Source: Caulobacter endophyticus
GTDB lineage: Bacteria; Pseudomonadota; Alphaproteobacteria; Caulobacterales; Caulobacteraceae
NCBI RefSeq assembly: GCF_003116815.1
Contig: NZ_QDKQ01000067.1
Coordinates: 1-64,000 of the forward strand
Direction: 5' to 3'
Length of the DNA stretch: 64,000 nucleotides
Shown here: positions 17,148-25,144 of the stretch, piece after piece
Layout of the letters: each line of letters opens with the position of its first letter
Position numbering within the stretch: position 1 is the stretch's first letter
Notes under the pieces: model-generated
Database searches by the model: none
What the model saw: the letters and a program-made list of their open reading frames with translations, nothing else
Told to the model about the DNA's origin: nothing
Translations under genes and position numbers: made by a program

Positions 17148-18644
17148 ATGAAGAAAGCGACCATGCTCGTGGCCGCTCTGATGGCCTCGTGCGCCATCGG
17201 GCCCGCCCTTGCCCAATCCTATCTGCCCACCACAGGCGGAACCCTGACCGGTCCGCTGAACGGACCGTCGGCGACGTTCGGCAGCACGTCGGTGTCGCCC
17301 TCCTCGGGCAATTCGGCGCTGACCCTGGACGCGCAGTCCTCGGGCAATCAGTCCACGATCAACTTCCTCAGCGCCGGCGTCGGCAAGTGGCAGTTCGGAC
17401 GCCAGAGCGACAACTCGTTCTTCCTCTATGACGCGACAAACCAGAAGTTTCCCCTCACCGTGACCGCAGGCGGTCAGACGACGCTGGGCGAGAAGTCGCA
17501 GATCACCCTGCCGCCGGGGGGCGGTACGGTGTTCGCCGGTCCGGTCGCTCTGGATGAGGATGCGACGCTGCCGCACCAAGCGGTGCGCCAGCAGCAACTC
17601 TATCCGATCGTCGCCAGAGGCCTGGCCGGCGACGGCGTAACCGACGATGCACCCGCCATGCAGGCCGCCCTGAACGCGGCTTCGGGCAAGACGCTGATTC
17701 TGAGAAAACCGGCGGTCAGCTACCGCCTGCTCAGCAACGTTCAGCAGCCCTCGCCTCCGGCCCAGTTGCTGGTCGACCCCGGTACGACCTATTCGGGTTC
17801 GGGGGCCATGCCGAGCATCCGGAGCAACATCTCCCAACAGAGCCGTTTCAACTACTTCTACGCCAGCCCCGAGGGGCGCACCGCGCCGCTTCCGTTCGCC
17901 GGCGTCCCTGGCGACGCCGTCATCACGGCTGAAATGGAGCCGTCCGCCGGCTACGGCGGTAGCGCGGTGGGCCTCTACGCTGGCGCGCGGTCGCCCTCGG
18001 GCTCGTTTCCGGGCACGGTTTGGGGCGCCAACATCTTGGCCAACCTGGAGGCGGGCTCGGTGCTGGGCGGTACGGGCAACGCCATTGGTCTCGAGGTCGA
18101 TCTCAACACCCATTCCGGGCCGGATGGCCGGGGCTATGGCATGACGATCAACGGCGTCGGGCAGTACAAGCCGGCCACGGGTCTGAACATAGCGCGTGTC
18201 GGGGGCGGCGCGCCCTACATCTATGGCCAGACGATCTATTCCTTCGACAAGGCGGCGATGCTCGTCGACGGGGCCGGCCCCGGCGGCACGACGGCCGCTT
18301 CGGCGGGCGCCGTCGGCCTGAAGGTCACGGGGCTGCCCAAGGGCCACGTGGTTCTGACGCCCACCAGCGGCGCCGCGCCGTCCGATTTCATGATCTACAC
18401 GACGTCGGCCAGCGAGACTTCGGTGACCAGCGGCACGCGGGTGGACGGTTCGATGTACGCATCGGCGATCCAGACCTACGCAGGCTATAGCGTCGCTGGT
18501 CTCCCGGCCTGTGACGTCAACGCCTACGGCAAGCGCGTCATGGTTGGCGATGCGGCCAATCCGACCTTCCTGGGCGTCCTTGTCGGCGGGGGCGGGGCCA
18601 CGACTCCGGCCTTCTGCGACGGGGCGAAATGGCGCGCCGGATAA
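17148..18644 (+). CDS. Secreted tail-fibre/tail-spike-like protein
   Basis: 498 aa. A clear signal peptide (MKKATMLVAALMAS, cleavage after ALA) is followed by LPTTGGTLTGPL. This is the short repeat seen in phage tail fibres. GLAGDGVTDDAPAMQAALNAA (near residue 160) is the opening of the pectate-lyase-like beta-helix domain of tail spikes. The rest is Gly/Ser/Thr-rich beta sequence with two cysteines near the end. No catalytic signature was found. A signal peptide is unusual for a phage fibre, so this may be a co-opted surface or secreted protein. No phage genes flank it. Confidence 0.7.
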   Translation: MKKATMLVAALMASCAIGPALAQSYLPTTGGTLTGPLNGPSATFGSTSVSPSSGNSALTLDAQSSGNQSTINFLSAGVGKWQFGRQSDNSFFLYDATNQKFPLTVTAGGQTTLGEKSQITLPPGGGTVFAGPVALDEDATLPHQAVRQQQLYPIVARGLAGDGVTDDAPAMQAALNAASGKTLILRKPAVSYRLLSNVQQPSPPAQLLVDPGTTYSGSGAMPSIRSNISQQSRFNYFYASPEGRTAPLPFAGVPGDAVITAEMEPSAGYGGSAVGLYAGARSPSGSFPGTVWGANILANLEAGSVLGGTGNAIGLEVDLNTHSGPDGRGYGMTINGVGQYKPATGLNIARVGGGAPYIYGQTIYSFDKAAMLVDGAGPGGTTAASAGAVGLKVTGLPKGHVVLTPTSGAAPSDFMIYTTSASETSVTSGTRVDGSMYASAIQTYAGYSVAGLPACDVNAYGKRVMVGDAANPTFLGVLVGGGGATTPAFCDGAKWRAG

Positions 18645-18701
18645 GGCGCGCCGTCTGCGACGCCGGTGGCCAATTTGGTCTGCTGGCGTCATTGGCCCAA
18701 A

Positions 18702-18729
18702 GAAAAAGGGCGGCCCGCCAAGGCCGCCC
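18702..18729 (-). terminator. Rho-independent terminator of the 18776-21382 receptor gene
   Basis: On the reverse strand GGGCGGCC, a six-base loop and GGCCGCCC are followed by TTTTTC. The stem is perfect over 8 bp. It lies 47 bp past the receptor stop codon and may also stop transcription from the tail-fibre-like gene on the other strand. Confidence 0.8.
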
Positions 18730-18775
18730 CTTCCCTGCCCCAGGGGCCCGTCGCCGGGCCCCTTAGCCTTGTCGA

Positions 18776-21382
18776 TTAGAACTTCGCCCGCAGGGTGACG
18801 CCGTAGGTGCGCGGCGCGCCGAGGAAGGCGTCGTAGGTGAGGGTGTCGGCGGCGGGGTTGTAGACCTTGTTGGTCGCCGACAGGCCCGACGAGCCCTGCA
18901 GCGGGCCGTTGAACACCACCTGGTAGTAGTCCTCGTCGAACAGGTTCTGGGCCCACAGCTCGACGGCCCACTTGTCGTCGGCGTCGCCGATCCCGACGCG
19001 GGCGTTCACCAGGGTGAAGGCGTCCTGCATCTTGAAGGGGAACAGGTCCGAACCGGTGTTGTATTCCGAGGAATACTTGGCGCCGATGTTGTACTTGGCC
19101 TTCAGCGAACCGCCGACCGTGTGCTCGTAGGTGATCGAGCCCGAGGCCGACCATTCCGGGGCGAACGACATCTGCGAGCCCGGCAGCAGGGCCAGGGCGT
19201 TGGTCGGATCGTTGGCCACCAGCTGGTCGCCGTACTCGGTCTTGGCGTAGGTCAGGCCGCTCTGGACGGTCAGGCCGCGCACCGGGGTGAACCACAGGAA
19301 GTCGACGTCGACGCCCTTGGAGGTCACTTCCTCGACCGAGCGCACCGCGAACGAGGTGCCCAGGAAGGTGTTCAGCTGGAAGTCCGAGAACTTCTGGTAG
19401 AAGCCGGTGACGTTGAACAGCACCGTGCGGTTGAACAGGGTGTTCTTCAGCCCCAGCTCGTAGCTGTCGACGAACTCCGCCGGGAACGAGGTGTCGGTGA
19501 TCGGCACGACGCCGACGCCGCCCGAGGGCGTGCCGTTCGACGACTGGGTGCGGTCGAGGTTGAAGCCGCTGCCCTTGTAGCCGCGGGCGTACGAACCGTA
19601 GGCGAACACCGACGGGTTCAGGCGGTAGCTGGCCTTGACCGTGCCGGTCCACTCACGCTCGCTCAGGCTCTGCTCGGTGCCGCGGCCGTTGAACAGCGGG
19701 TTGGCCCAGGGCAGGCACATGTTGCCGACGACGGTCGAGACGATGCTGGCGCCCGTCGCGGTGCCGAACAGGGCGGCCGGCACGCCGCGGCCCACCAGGG
19801 TCGAGGCCACGCGGGCCTGGCCCGCCGGGGTCAGCAGCACGCCGCAGGCGTTGGAGGCGCCGGTCTGGTAGGTCGACAGGTCCTTCTCTTCGGCCGTGTA
19901 GCGCAGGCCCACGGTGATGTCGAAGGCGTCGGTGACCTTGAAGGTGTTGTTGGTGAACAGCGCGATGGTCTTGGAGCGCTGCTTGTAGGTGTCGTGCAGG
20001 CCCGTGCCCGCCGTGAACGAGCTGCCATAGGGCAGGGCGGTGACCTGCGAGGCGAACAGCGCGCTGTTGGCCTGGTTGACCGTGATGCCGGCCGGGGCCA
20101 GGGCGCCGGCGACGCCCGACAGGACGATCGTCGACATGTAGGCTTCGTAGTCGCTGCCGAAGCGGAAGTTGGCCTCGTTGTCCAGGCGCTCGTCGGCCAG
20201 GAAGGCGCCGACCAGCCAGTTCAGGCGCTCGGTGCTGCCGGCCAGGCGCAGTTCCTGGCTGAAGGTGGTGAACTCGGCGTAGTTGGTGCCGTCCTTGGCG
20301 CGATAGGTGATGTCGGCCGTGGTGAAGTCGGCGTCCTGGCCGCTGTCGATGCGCCAGTTGCGGATGGCGCTGATCGAGGTCAGCGTGCCGATCGGCAGGT
20401 CGATGTCGGCCTGCAGCGAAATGCCCTTGTCCTCGATCTCCTGCGGCGCGCCGCGGTTGGAGTAGGCCACGCGGTCGAACGGCTTGGCGGGGTTGGCGAT
20501 GCCGACGCCGCCGGCCAGGGCGTTGATGATCGCCGCCGTCGGGCCGGTGCGGATCTGCACGGCGCCGCAGCAGTTTTCGTCGCGCTTGGTGTAGTCGGCG
20601 ATGATCTTGAAGGTCGAGTTGTCGTCCGGCACGAACAGCAGCTGGCCGCGCACGGTGTAGAAGTTCTGGTCGGCGTCTTCCTTCTCGGTGCTCGGACCCT
20701 TGCCGGTCACCACGTCGTTGAAGCCGTCACGCTGGCGGGCGGCGGCGTAGAGGCGGCCCGCCCACTTGTCGCTGCCGAACAGCGGACCGGTGACCGAGGC
20801 CGACGCGCCCTTGGCGCCGTAGTTGCCGGCGGTGACCTCGGCGTTGGCGCCGAAGCCGAACTCCGGCTCCTTGGTCATGATGTTGATGACGCCGGCCGAG
20901 GTGTTCTTGCCGAACAGGGTGCCCTGCGGACCCTTCAGAACCTCGATGCGGTCCATTTCGCCCAGGTCGCCGAACGACACGCCGTTGCGGGGACGGTAGA
21001 CGCCGTCGATCACCACGCCGACCGAGCTTTCCAGGCCGGGGTTGTCGCCGACGGTGCCGACGCCGCGGATGCGGGCGGTGGTCGAGGCTTCCGACGTCGT
21101 CGAGGTGACGGTCAGGCCCGGCGTCAGGATCGTCAGGTCCTTGATGTCGCGCACGCCGGTGTCCTGCAGCAGCTTGGCGCCGACCGCCGTAACCACCACC
21201 GGGGTGTCCTGCAGGTTCTGCTCGCGCTTCTGGGCGGTGACGATGATGCTGTCGACGGTGAGGGTTTCGGGCTCCTGGGCGGCCGCCGCGGCCGGGTCCT
21301 GAGCATGGGCGACGCCGACGGCGGCGACGCCCGCGAGCACGACGGCGGAGGCCGTGCCGCGAAGCACCTGGGTAAAGCGCAT
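18776..21382 (-). CDS. TonB-dependent outer-membrane receptor (1)
   Basis: 868 aa. A signal peptide (to AHAQ) is followed by a plug domain with a TonB-box-like IIVTAQKREQ and the conserved motifs VIDGVYRPRNG and IEVLKGPQGTLFGKNTSAGVINI. A 22-strand type barrel ends in VTLRAKF, with the terminal aromatic residue required for outer-membrane assembly. It resembles the large sphingomonad/Caulobacter receptor group for aromatic or plant-derived ligands; the ligand is unknown. Possible operators lie upstream at 21404-21466. Confidence 0.95.
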   Translation of the reverse strand: MRFTQVLRGTASAVVLAGVAAVGVAHAQDPAAAAAQEPETLTVDSIIVTAQKREQNLQDTPVVVTAVGAKLLQDTGVRDIKDLTILTPGLTVTSTTSEASTTARIRGVGTVGDNPGLESSVGVVIDGVYRPRNGVSFGDLGEMDRIEVLKGPQGTLFGKNTSAGVINIMTKEPEFGFGANAEVTAGNYGAKGASASVTGPLFGSDKWAGRLYAAARQRDGFNDVVTGKGPSTEKEDADQNFYTVRGQLLFVPDDNSTFKIIADYTKRDENCCGAVQIRTGPTAAIINALAGGVGIANPAKPFDRVAYSNRGAPQEIEDKGISLQADIDLPIGTLTSISAIRNWRIDSGQDADFTTADITYRAKDGTNYAEFTTFSQELRLAGSTERLNWLVGAFLADERLDNEANFRFGSDYEAYMSTIVLSGVAGALAPAGITVNQANSALFASQVTALPYGSSFTAGTGLHDTYKQRSKTIALFTNNTFKVTDAFDITVGLRYTAEEKDLSTYQTGASNACGVLLTPAGQARVASTLVGRGVPAALFGTATGASIVSTVVGNMCLPWANPLFNGRGTEQSLSEREWTGTVKASYRLNPSVFAYGSYARGYKGSGFNLDRTQSSNGTPSGGVGVVPITDTSFPAEFVDSYELGLKNTLFNRTVLFNVTGFYQKFSDFQLNTFLGTSFAVRSVEEVTSKGVDVDFLWFTPVRGLTVQSGLTYAKTEYGDQLVANDPTNALALLPGSQMSFAPEWSASGSITYEHTVGGSLKAKYNIGAKYSSEYNTGSDLFPFKMQDAFTLVNARVGIGDADDKWAVELWAQNLFDEDYYQVVFNGPLQGSSGLSATNKVYNPAADTLTYDAFLGAPRTYGVTLRAKF

Positions 21383-21403
21383 TTCCTACCTCGGTTCGTT
21401 ATG

Positions 21404-21466
21404 ACGAGAGCGCTTGCACCGCCCCCGCCGGTTTTTTGATTGGCCTTCGCTCGAACGATCGTTCGA
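21404..21466. promoter_or_regulatory. Operator-like palindromes between receptor 1 and selO
   Basis: TCGAACGATCGTTCGA at 21451-21466 is a perfect 16-bp palindrome of the kind bound by TetR-family regulators. An outer pair ATTGGC (21439) and GCCAAT (21474) brackets it nearly symmetrically. Closer to the receptor start, the reverse strand reads GTGCAAGCGCTCTCGT (21404-21419), which fits seven of eight positions of the LacI-family AAnCGnTT core. No regulator gene is adjacent. The palindrome is seen; the regulator class is inference. Confidence 0.5.
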
Positions 21467-21647
21467 ACGGACAGCCAATGGTTATGGGCGCTCCGTATAC
21501 TCGGCAAGCGAAAACCTTGCTGTGGAACGGTTCGAAGGTTCCTGTTGCGAAACTGCGACAGCGTTATGCGAACATGCCGGGCTTCTTAAAAAGCCGATCA
21601 AGGGCCCTTCCCTTGCGCGCGAGGGGCGGCGGGCGCATCTGGCGTCC

Positions 21648-23090
21648 ATGCCGGTCTCCGCACGCTATCGCCCCGATTCCCGCTTCGCCCCGCTGGGGAG
21701 CGAGTTCGCCGACCCGGTGGCGGCCGCCGATTTTCCCGAGACGATCCTGCGATTCCGCAACGATCGAGCCGCCGCGACCATCGGGCTCGAAGGCCTGACC
21801 GACGCCGAGTGGATCGCCCACTTCGGGCGGTTCGCCTCCCTGCCGGGCGCCCAGCCCAGCCCGCTGGCCATGCGCTATCACGGCCACCAGTTCCGCTCGT
21901 ACAATCCCGAGCTCGGCGACGGCCGGGGCTTCCTGTTCGCGCAAGTGCGCGAGGCCGGAACCGATCGCCTGCTCGACCTGGCCACCAAGGGCTCGGGCCA
22001 GACGCCGTGGTCGCGTCACGGCGACGGCCGCCTGACCCTGAAGGGCGGCATGCGCGAGATCCTGGCCGCCGGCCTGCTGGAGGCGCTGGGCGTTCCGACC
22101 TCGCGGGCGTTCAGTCTGATCGAGACCGGCGAGGCCCTGACCCGCGGCGACGAGCCCAGCCCGACCCGCTCGGCGGTGCTGACGCGCCTCTCGCACAGCC
22201 ACATCCGCTTCGGGACCTTCCAGCGCCTGGCCTATTTCGAGCGCGCCGACCTGATTTCCGCGATGGTCGACCACGTGGTCGAGACCTACTTCCCGCACCT
22301 GGCCAACGCGCCGGACCGGCCGACGGCGATGTTCGAGGAAGTGGTGACCCGCACCGCCAGGCTCGTGGCCCGCTGGATGGCGGCCGGCTTCGTGCACGGG
22401 GTGCTCAACACCGACAACATGGTGGTCACGGGCGAGAGCTTCGACTACGGCCCCTGGCGGTTCCTGCCCGGGAACGATCCCAACTTCACGGCCGCCTATT
22501 TCGACCATTCGGGCCTCTACAGCTTCGGCCGCCAGCCGGAGGCGGGGTTCTGGAACCTGCAGCAGCTGGCCGCCTGCCTGGTTTTGGTCAGCCCCGATCA
22601 GTCGGGCCTGATCGCCGCGCTCAACCGCTTCTCGGACGCCTACAAGGACAGCCTGCGCGAGGCGATGATCGCCCGGCTGGCGGTCAGGAGCCAGGGCGCC
22701 GAGGCCGACGTCGAGCTGGTCAACGCCGCCTTCAAGGCCCTGGCCGAGGGGACCAGGATCGCCGGCGGCGAGGCCCTGCGCTGGGAGCCGTTCTTCTTCG
22801 ACTGGTTCGGCGGCGAGGCGTCTGAGCGTCGGGCGCTGGAGGGGCCGCGCGGCGCGCTCTACGAGGATGGGGTCTTCGCCGACTTCCGCTCACGGCTTGC
22901 GGCGTTCGAGCCGGATCGTCCCGAGCGGCTGGAAAATCCCGTGTTCGGACGGTCTCAGCCCGAGGAGCTGCTGATCGAGGAGGTCGAGGCCCTGTGGACG
23001 CCGATCGACCAGGCCGACGACTGGGCGCCGCTGAACGCGAAATTGTCGAGGATAGAAGCCGCCAGAAGCGCCTATGGCCTGGACCACTGA
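21648..23090 (+). CDS. selO: Protein adenylyltransferase SelO (YdiU/UPF0061 family)
   Basis: 480 aa pseudokinase-fold enzyme that transfers AMP to Ser/Thr/Tyr of proteins, linked to redox stress in E. coli. Motifs are AMRYHGHQFRSYNPELGDGRG, the ATP-binding DLATKGSGQTPWSRHGDGRL and the catalytic-loop GFVHGVLNTDNM with a following DYGPWRF. The length is typical. ATG 21648 begins MPVSARYRPDSRF, matching the usual N terminus; the frame is open further upstream but without family sequence. Unlike human SelO there is no terminal selenocysteine. Confidence 0.94.
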   Translation: MPVSARYRPDSRFAPLGSEFADPVAAADFPETILRFRNDRAAATIGLEGLTDAEWIAHFGRFASLPGAQPSPLAMRYHGHQFRSYNPELGDGRGFLFAQVREAGTDRLLDLATKGSGQTPWSRHGDGRLTLKGGMREILAAGLLEALGVPTSRAFSLIETGEALTRGDEPSPTRSAVLTRLSHSHIRFGTFQRLAYFERADLISAMVDHVVETYFPHLANAPDRPTAMFEEVVTRTARLVARWMAAGFVHGVLNTDNMVVTGESFDYGPWRFLPGNDPNFTAAYFDHSGLYSFGRQPEAGFWNLQQLAACLVLVSPDQSGLIAALNRFSDAYKDSLREAMIARLAVRSQGAEADVELVNAAFKALAEGTRIAGGEALRWEPFFFDWFGGEASERRALEGPRGALYEDGVFADFRSRLAAFEPDRPERLENPVFGRSQPEELLIEEVEALWTPIDQADDWAPLNAKLSRIEAARSAYGLDH

Positions 23091-23244
23091 CATAAGTTTG
23101 AGGCATTTATGCCGCATGCTGAGTTTTCCGGAGTCGCAACCGGAACCAACGTCAAGCTTGCGATTTAAGCGTGCTGGACGGCGGTCTATCAACCCCGCGG
23201 CCGACCCCTGCACGGGACCGGTGGGACAAGGTGGAGAATAACGC

Positions 23245-23370
23245 ATGCGCATCTTCCAACCGATCATGCTGGTCTGCGCCGTGGCCCTGTCGTTCATCGG
23301 CGCCCTTGGCCTGCCGGGCTGCGCGCGCGCCATCGGCGAAGCGCTCTCGGACAAGCCGGAGCTGGCCTAG
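23245..23370 (+). CDS. Small putative lipoprotein or signal-anchored peptide (41 aa)
   Basis: ATG at 23245 with GGTGGAG 8 nt upstream opens a 41-aa protein. A hydrophobic helix is followed by GLPGCARAI and a charged tail ending KPELA. The cysteine sits where a lipobox would place it, although Pro at -2 is not canonical. Caulobacterales and other proteobacteria carry many such short lipoprotein-like peptides. Coding is inferred from the ribosome-binding site and the signal-like sequence. Confidence 0.5.
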   Translation: MRIFQPIMLVCAVALSFIGALGLPGCARAIGEALSDKPELA

Positions 23371-23379
23371 AAAATAGCG

Positions 23380-23503
23380 CCTCCCCCCTCTGGGGAGGTA
23401 GCCGAGAGGGGGACGCTTTCAGCTTCCGCTGACGTCCTTTGTTTCTGCGCCGCACCCTCTTCGTCCGCTTCGCCGGCGCCTCTCCCAGAGGGAGAGGATT
23501 TAT
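23380..23503. repeat. Palindromic intergenic repeat, copy C
   Basis: CGCCTCCCCCCTCTGGGGAG at the left end and CGCCTCTCCCAGAGGGAGAG at the right end are versions of the same repeat end seen elsewhere in the window. Between them are GTAGCCGAGAGGGGGACGC and an AT-richer spacer. It lies between the small lipoprotein gene and the convergent phytase-like gene. Confidence 0.72.
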
Positions 23504-23573
23504 CACGCCAACTTCCACGCGCACCGCTCGCCCGTCCCCTGGCGCGGCGTTCTCGCGTAGGGAGCCTACCGTC

Positions 23574-25064
23574 CTATCGGGGCGGCAGGGTCAGGCGATA
23601 GACCAGGATGACGCTGTCGTTGTCGCCGCCGCCGGTTCCCTTGTCGCTGGCCAGGCCCGCGTCGAACGCCTGGCCGTTGACCTGGCCGCTGGCCGTGGCG
23701 AAGTCGTTGTCGTTGCCGACCAGCAGGAAGACGTCGTCGGGCGCGGACGCGTCCATGACCGGGGCCAGCGCCATGGCTTCCCACTTCTCCGACAGGCTGA
23801 AGCGGTCGGACGGCGCTGTCGAAAGGTTCATGCCGAACTTCGCCAGCTGGACAGGATTGAGCAGGTTCACCAGTTCGGCCTGGGCCGCGGGCTTGAGGCC
23901 GGCGACGGGCGCGCCGTCCTTGGCCACCGGCCTGGCGGTCAGCTCGTAGGGCGTGCCGGCCAGGTTGGTCGCGCCTTCGGTGTCGACCAGCAGCACGCTC
24001 TTGAACACCGGGCCGTTGGTCGTGCCCTTGCCCCGGCCGTTGGCGTCGCGGGCCAGCACCAGGAACTGGTGGTCGCTGAGGGCCAGCATTTCCGACTGGG
24101 CGGCCGTGACGTCGGCGGGCCCGCCGTCGCCGGCCTCGCGCAGGGTGGGTAGCTGCAGCAGGTAGTGGCCGATCGGCGCCTTGGGCGTGCGGGTCTGGCT
24201 GATGTCGTAGACCAGGATGCGGGTGACGTTGCGCGTGGCCGCGTTCTTGCCGGTGGTGTCCTGCACCGCGGCGCTCTGCAGCATGGCGAGCAGGCGCTGG
24301 CCGTCGGGGCTGACCGCCAGGGCCTCGAGCCCCTGGTTGTTGCGCCGGCCGGTGTCGGGGGCGCGCTCGGCGGTGAAGTCGAGCTGGCTTTCCTCGTGCA
24401 TCGGCAGCAGGGCCGGCGGGGCCTGGATCGCGCCGGTCTGGCGGCCCTCGGCGTCGAACAGATAGATGCCGGCGGCGTACTCGTCCGACACGTAGAACGC
24501 GCCGTCCGGCAGGTAGGCCACGGCCTCGGAGTCCAGGCTGATCCGGCCCGCGCCCTCGCCGGCGGCCGGCGAGGGATAGCGCATGCCGCGGCGGCTCAGC
24601 ACGTTGGCGCCCGGGTCCTTGCCGGTGAACGGCTGGCCGGTCTCGTCCTTCAGCAGGAAGCCGCCGGTCGGGGCGATCGTCAGCCTGCCGCCTTCCAGCG
24701 TCAGGCGATGGGCGTGCAGGCGGTTGGCGTAGTCGACCGTGCCGGCCACCGAGCCGACGCCGTTGGGGCCGCGGTCCGGCAGGGTCAGCAGTTCGCCCTC
24801 GTAGCTTCCGTCGGGGAGGCGCCGCCACGACCGCAGGGCCATGCCGGAGAACGAACCCAGGGTGTCGCCCTTGAAGTCGCGCGCAGCGCCGTCCAGGCGC
24901 CCCACGGCGACCAGGCCGTGGTTGACGAAGATCTTGCCCTGGAAGGTCACGGTCTCGTCGCCCAGCGCCTGGCTCCAGTGCTTGACCAGGTGAGGCTGGG
25001 CCTGGACCTGGCTCCCGGTTGCAAGGGCGGCGATCGCGAGGGCCTGCAGGATCGGACGGCGCAT
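23574..25064 (-). CDS. Secreted phytase-like esterase domain protein
   Basis: 496 aa with a signal peptide (to VQAQ). The sequence has the esterase-like phytase domain layout (PF13449-like): FSGMALRSW, LLTLPDRGPNGVG, ISLDSEAVAYLPDGAFYVSDEY, NNQGLEALAVSPDGQRL and the closing SEKWEAMAL...NDNDF. This suggests a six-bladed propeller that coordinates calcium with acidic residues. It lies 80 bp downstream of TonB receptor 2 on the same strand, a pairing that suggests digestion and uptake of a phosphorylated nutrient. The substrate is not shown by sequence alone. Confidence 0.88.
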   Translation of the reverse strand: MRRPILQALAIAALATGSQVQAQPHLVKHWSQALGDETVTFQGKIFVNHGLVAVGRLDGAARDFKGDTLGSFSGMALRSWRRLPDGSYEGELLTLPDRGPNGVGSVAGTVDYANRLHAHRLTLEGGRLTIAPTGGFLLKDETGQPFTGKDPGANVLSRRGMRYPSPAAGEGAGRISLDSEAVAYLPDGAFYVSDEYAAGIYLFDAEGRQTGAIQAPPALLPMHEESQLDFTAERAPDTGRRNNQGLEALAVSPDGQRLLAMLQSAAVQDTTGKNAATRNVTRILVYDISQTRTPKAPIGHYLLQLPTLREAGDGGPADVTAAQSEMLALSDHQFLVLARDANGRGKGTTNGPVFKSVLLVDTEGATNLAGTPYELTARPVAKDGAPVAGLKPAAQAELVNLLNPVQLAKFGMNLSTAPSDRFSLSEKWEAMALAPVMDASAPDDVFLLVGNDNDFATASGQVNGQAFDAGLASDKGTGGGDNDSVILVYRLTLPPR

Positions 25065-25144
25065 CGGGGTCTCCTTGACGCAGTTCGGCGGACGACCGCT
25101 GGGGCCGCCCGCCGATGCGAGCTTACTGGTCTGGCGACAGCGCC

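Noticed and set aside
17148-18644. Tail-fibre-like gene considered as part of a prophage
   Set aside because: Flanking genes are a chromosomal MFS transporter and a TonB receptor; no capsid, terminase, integrase or attachment site was seen.
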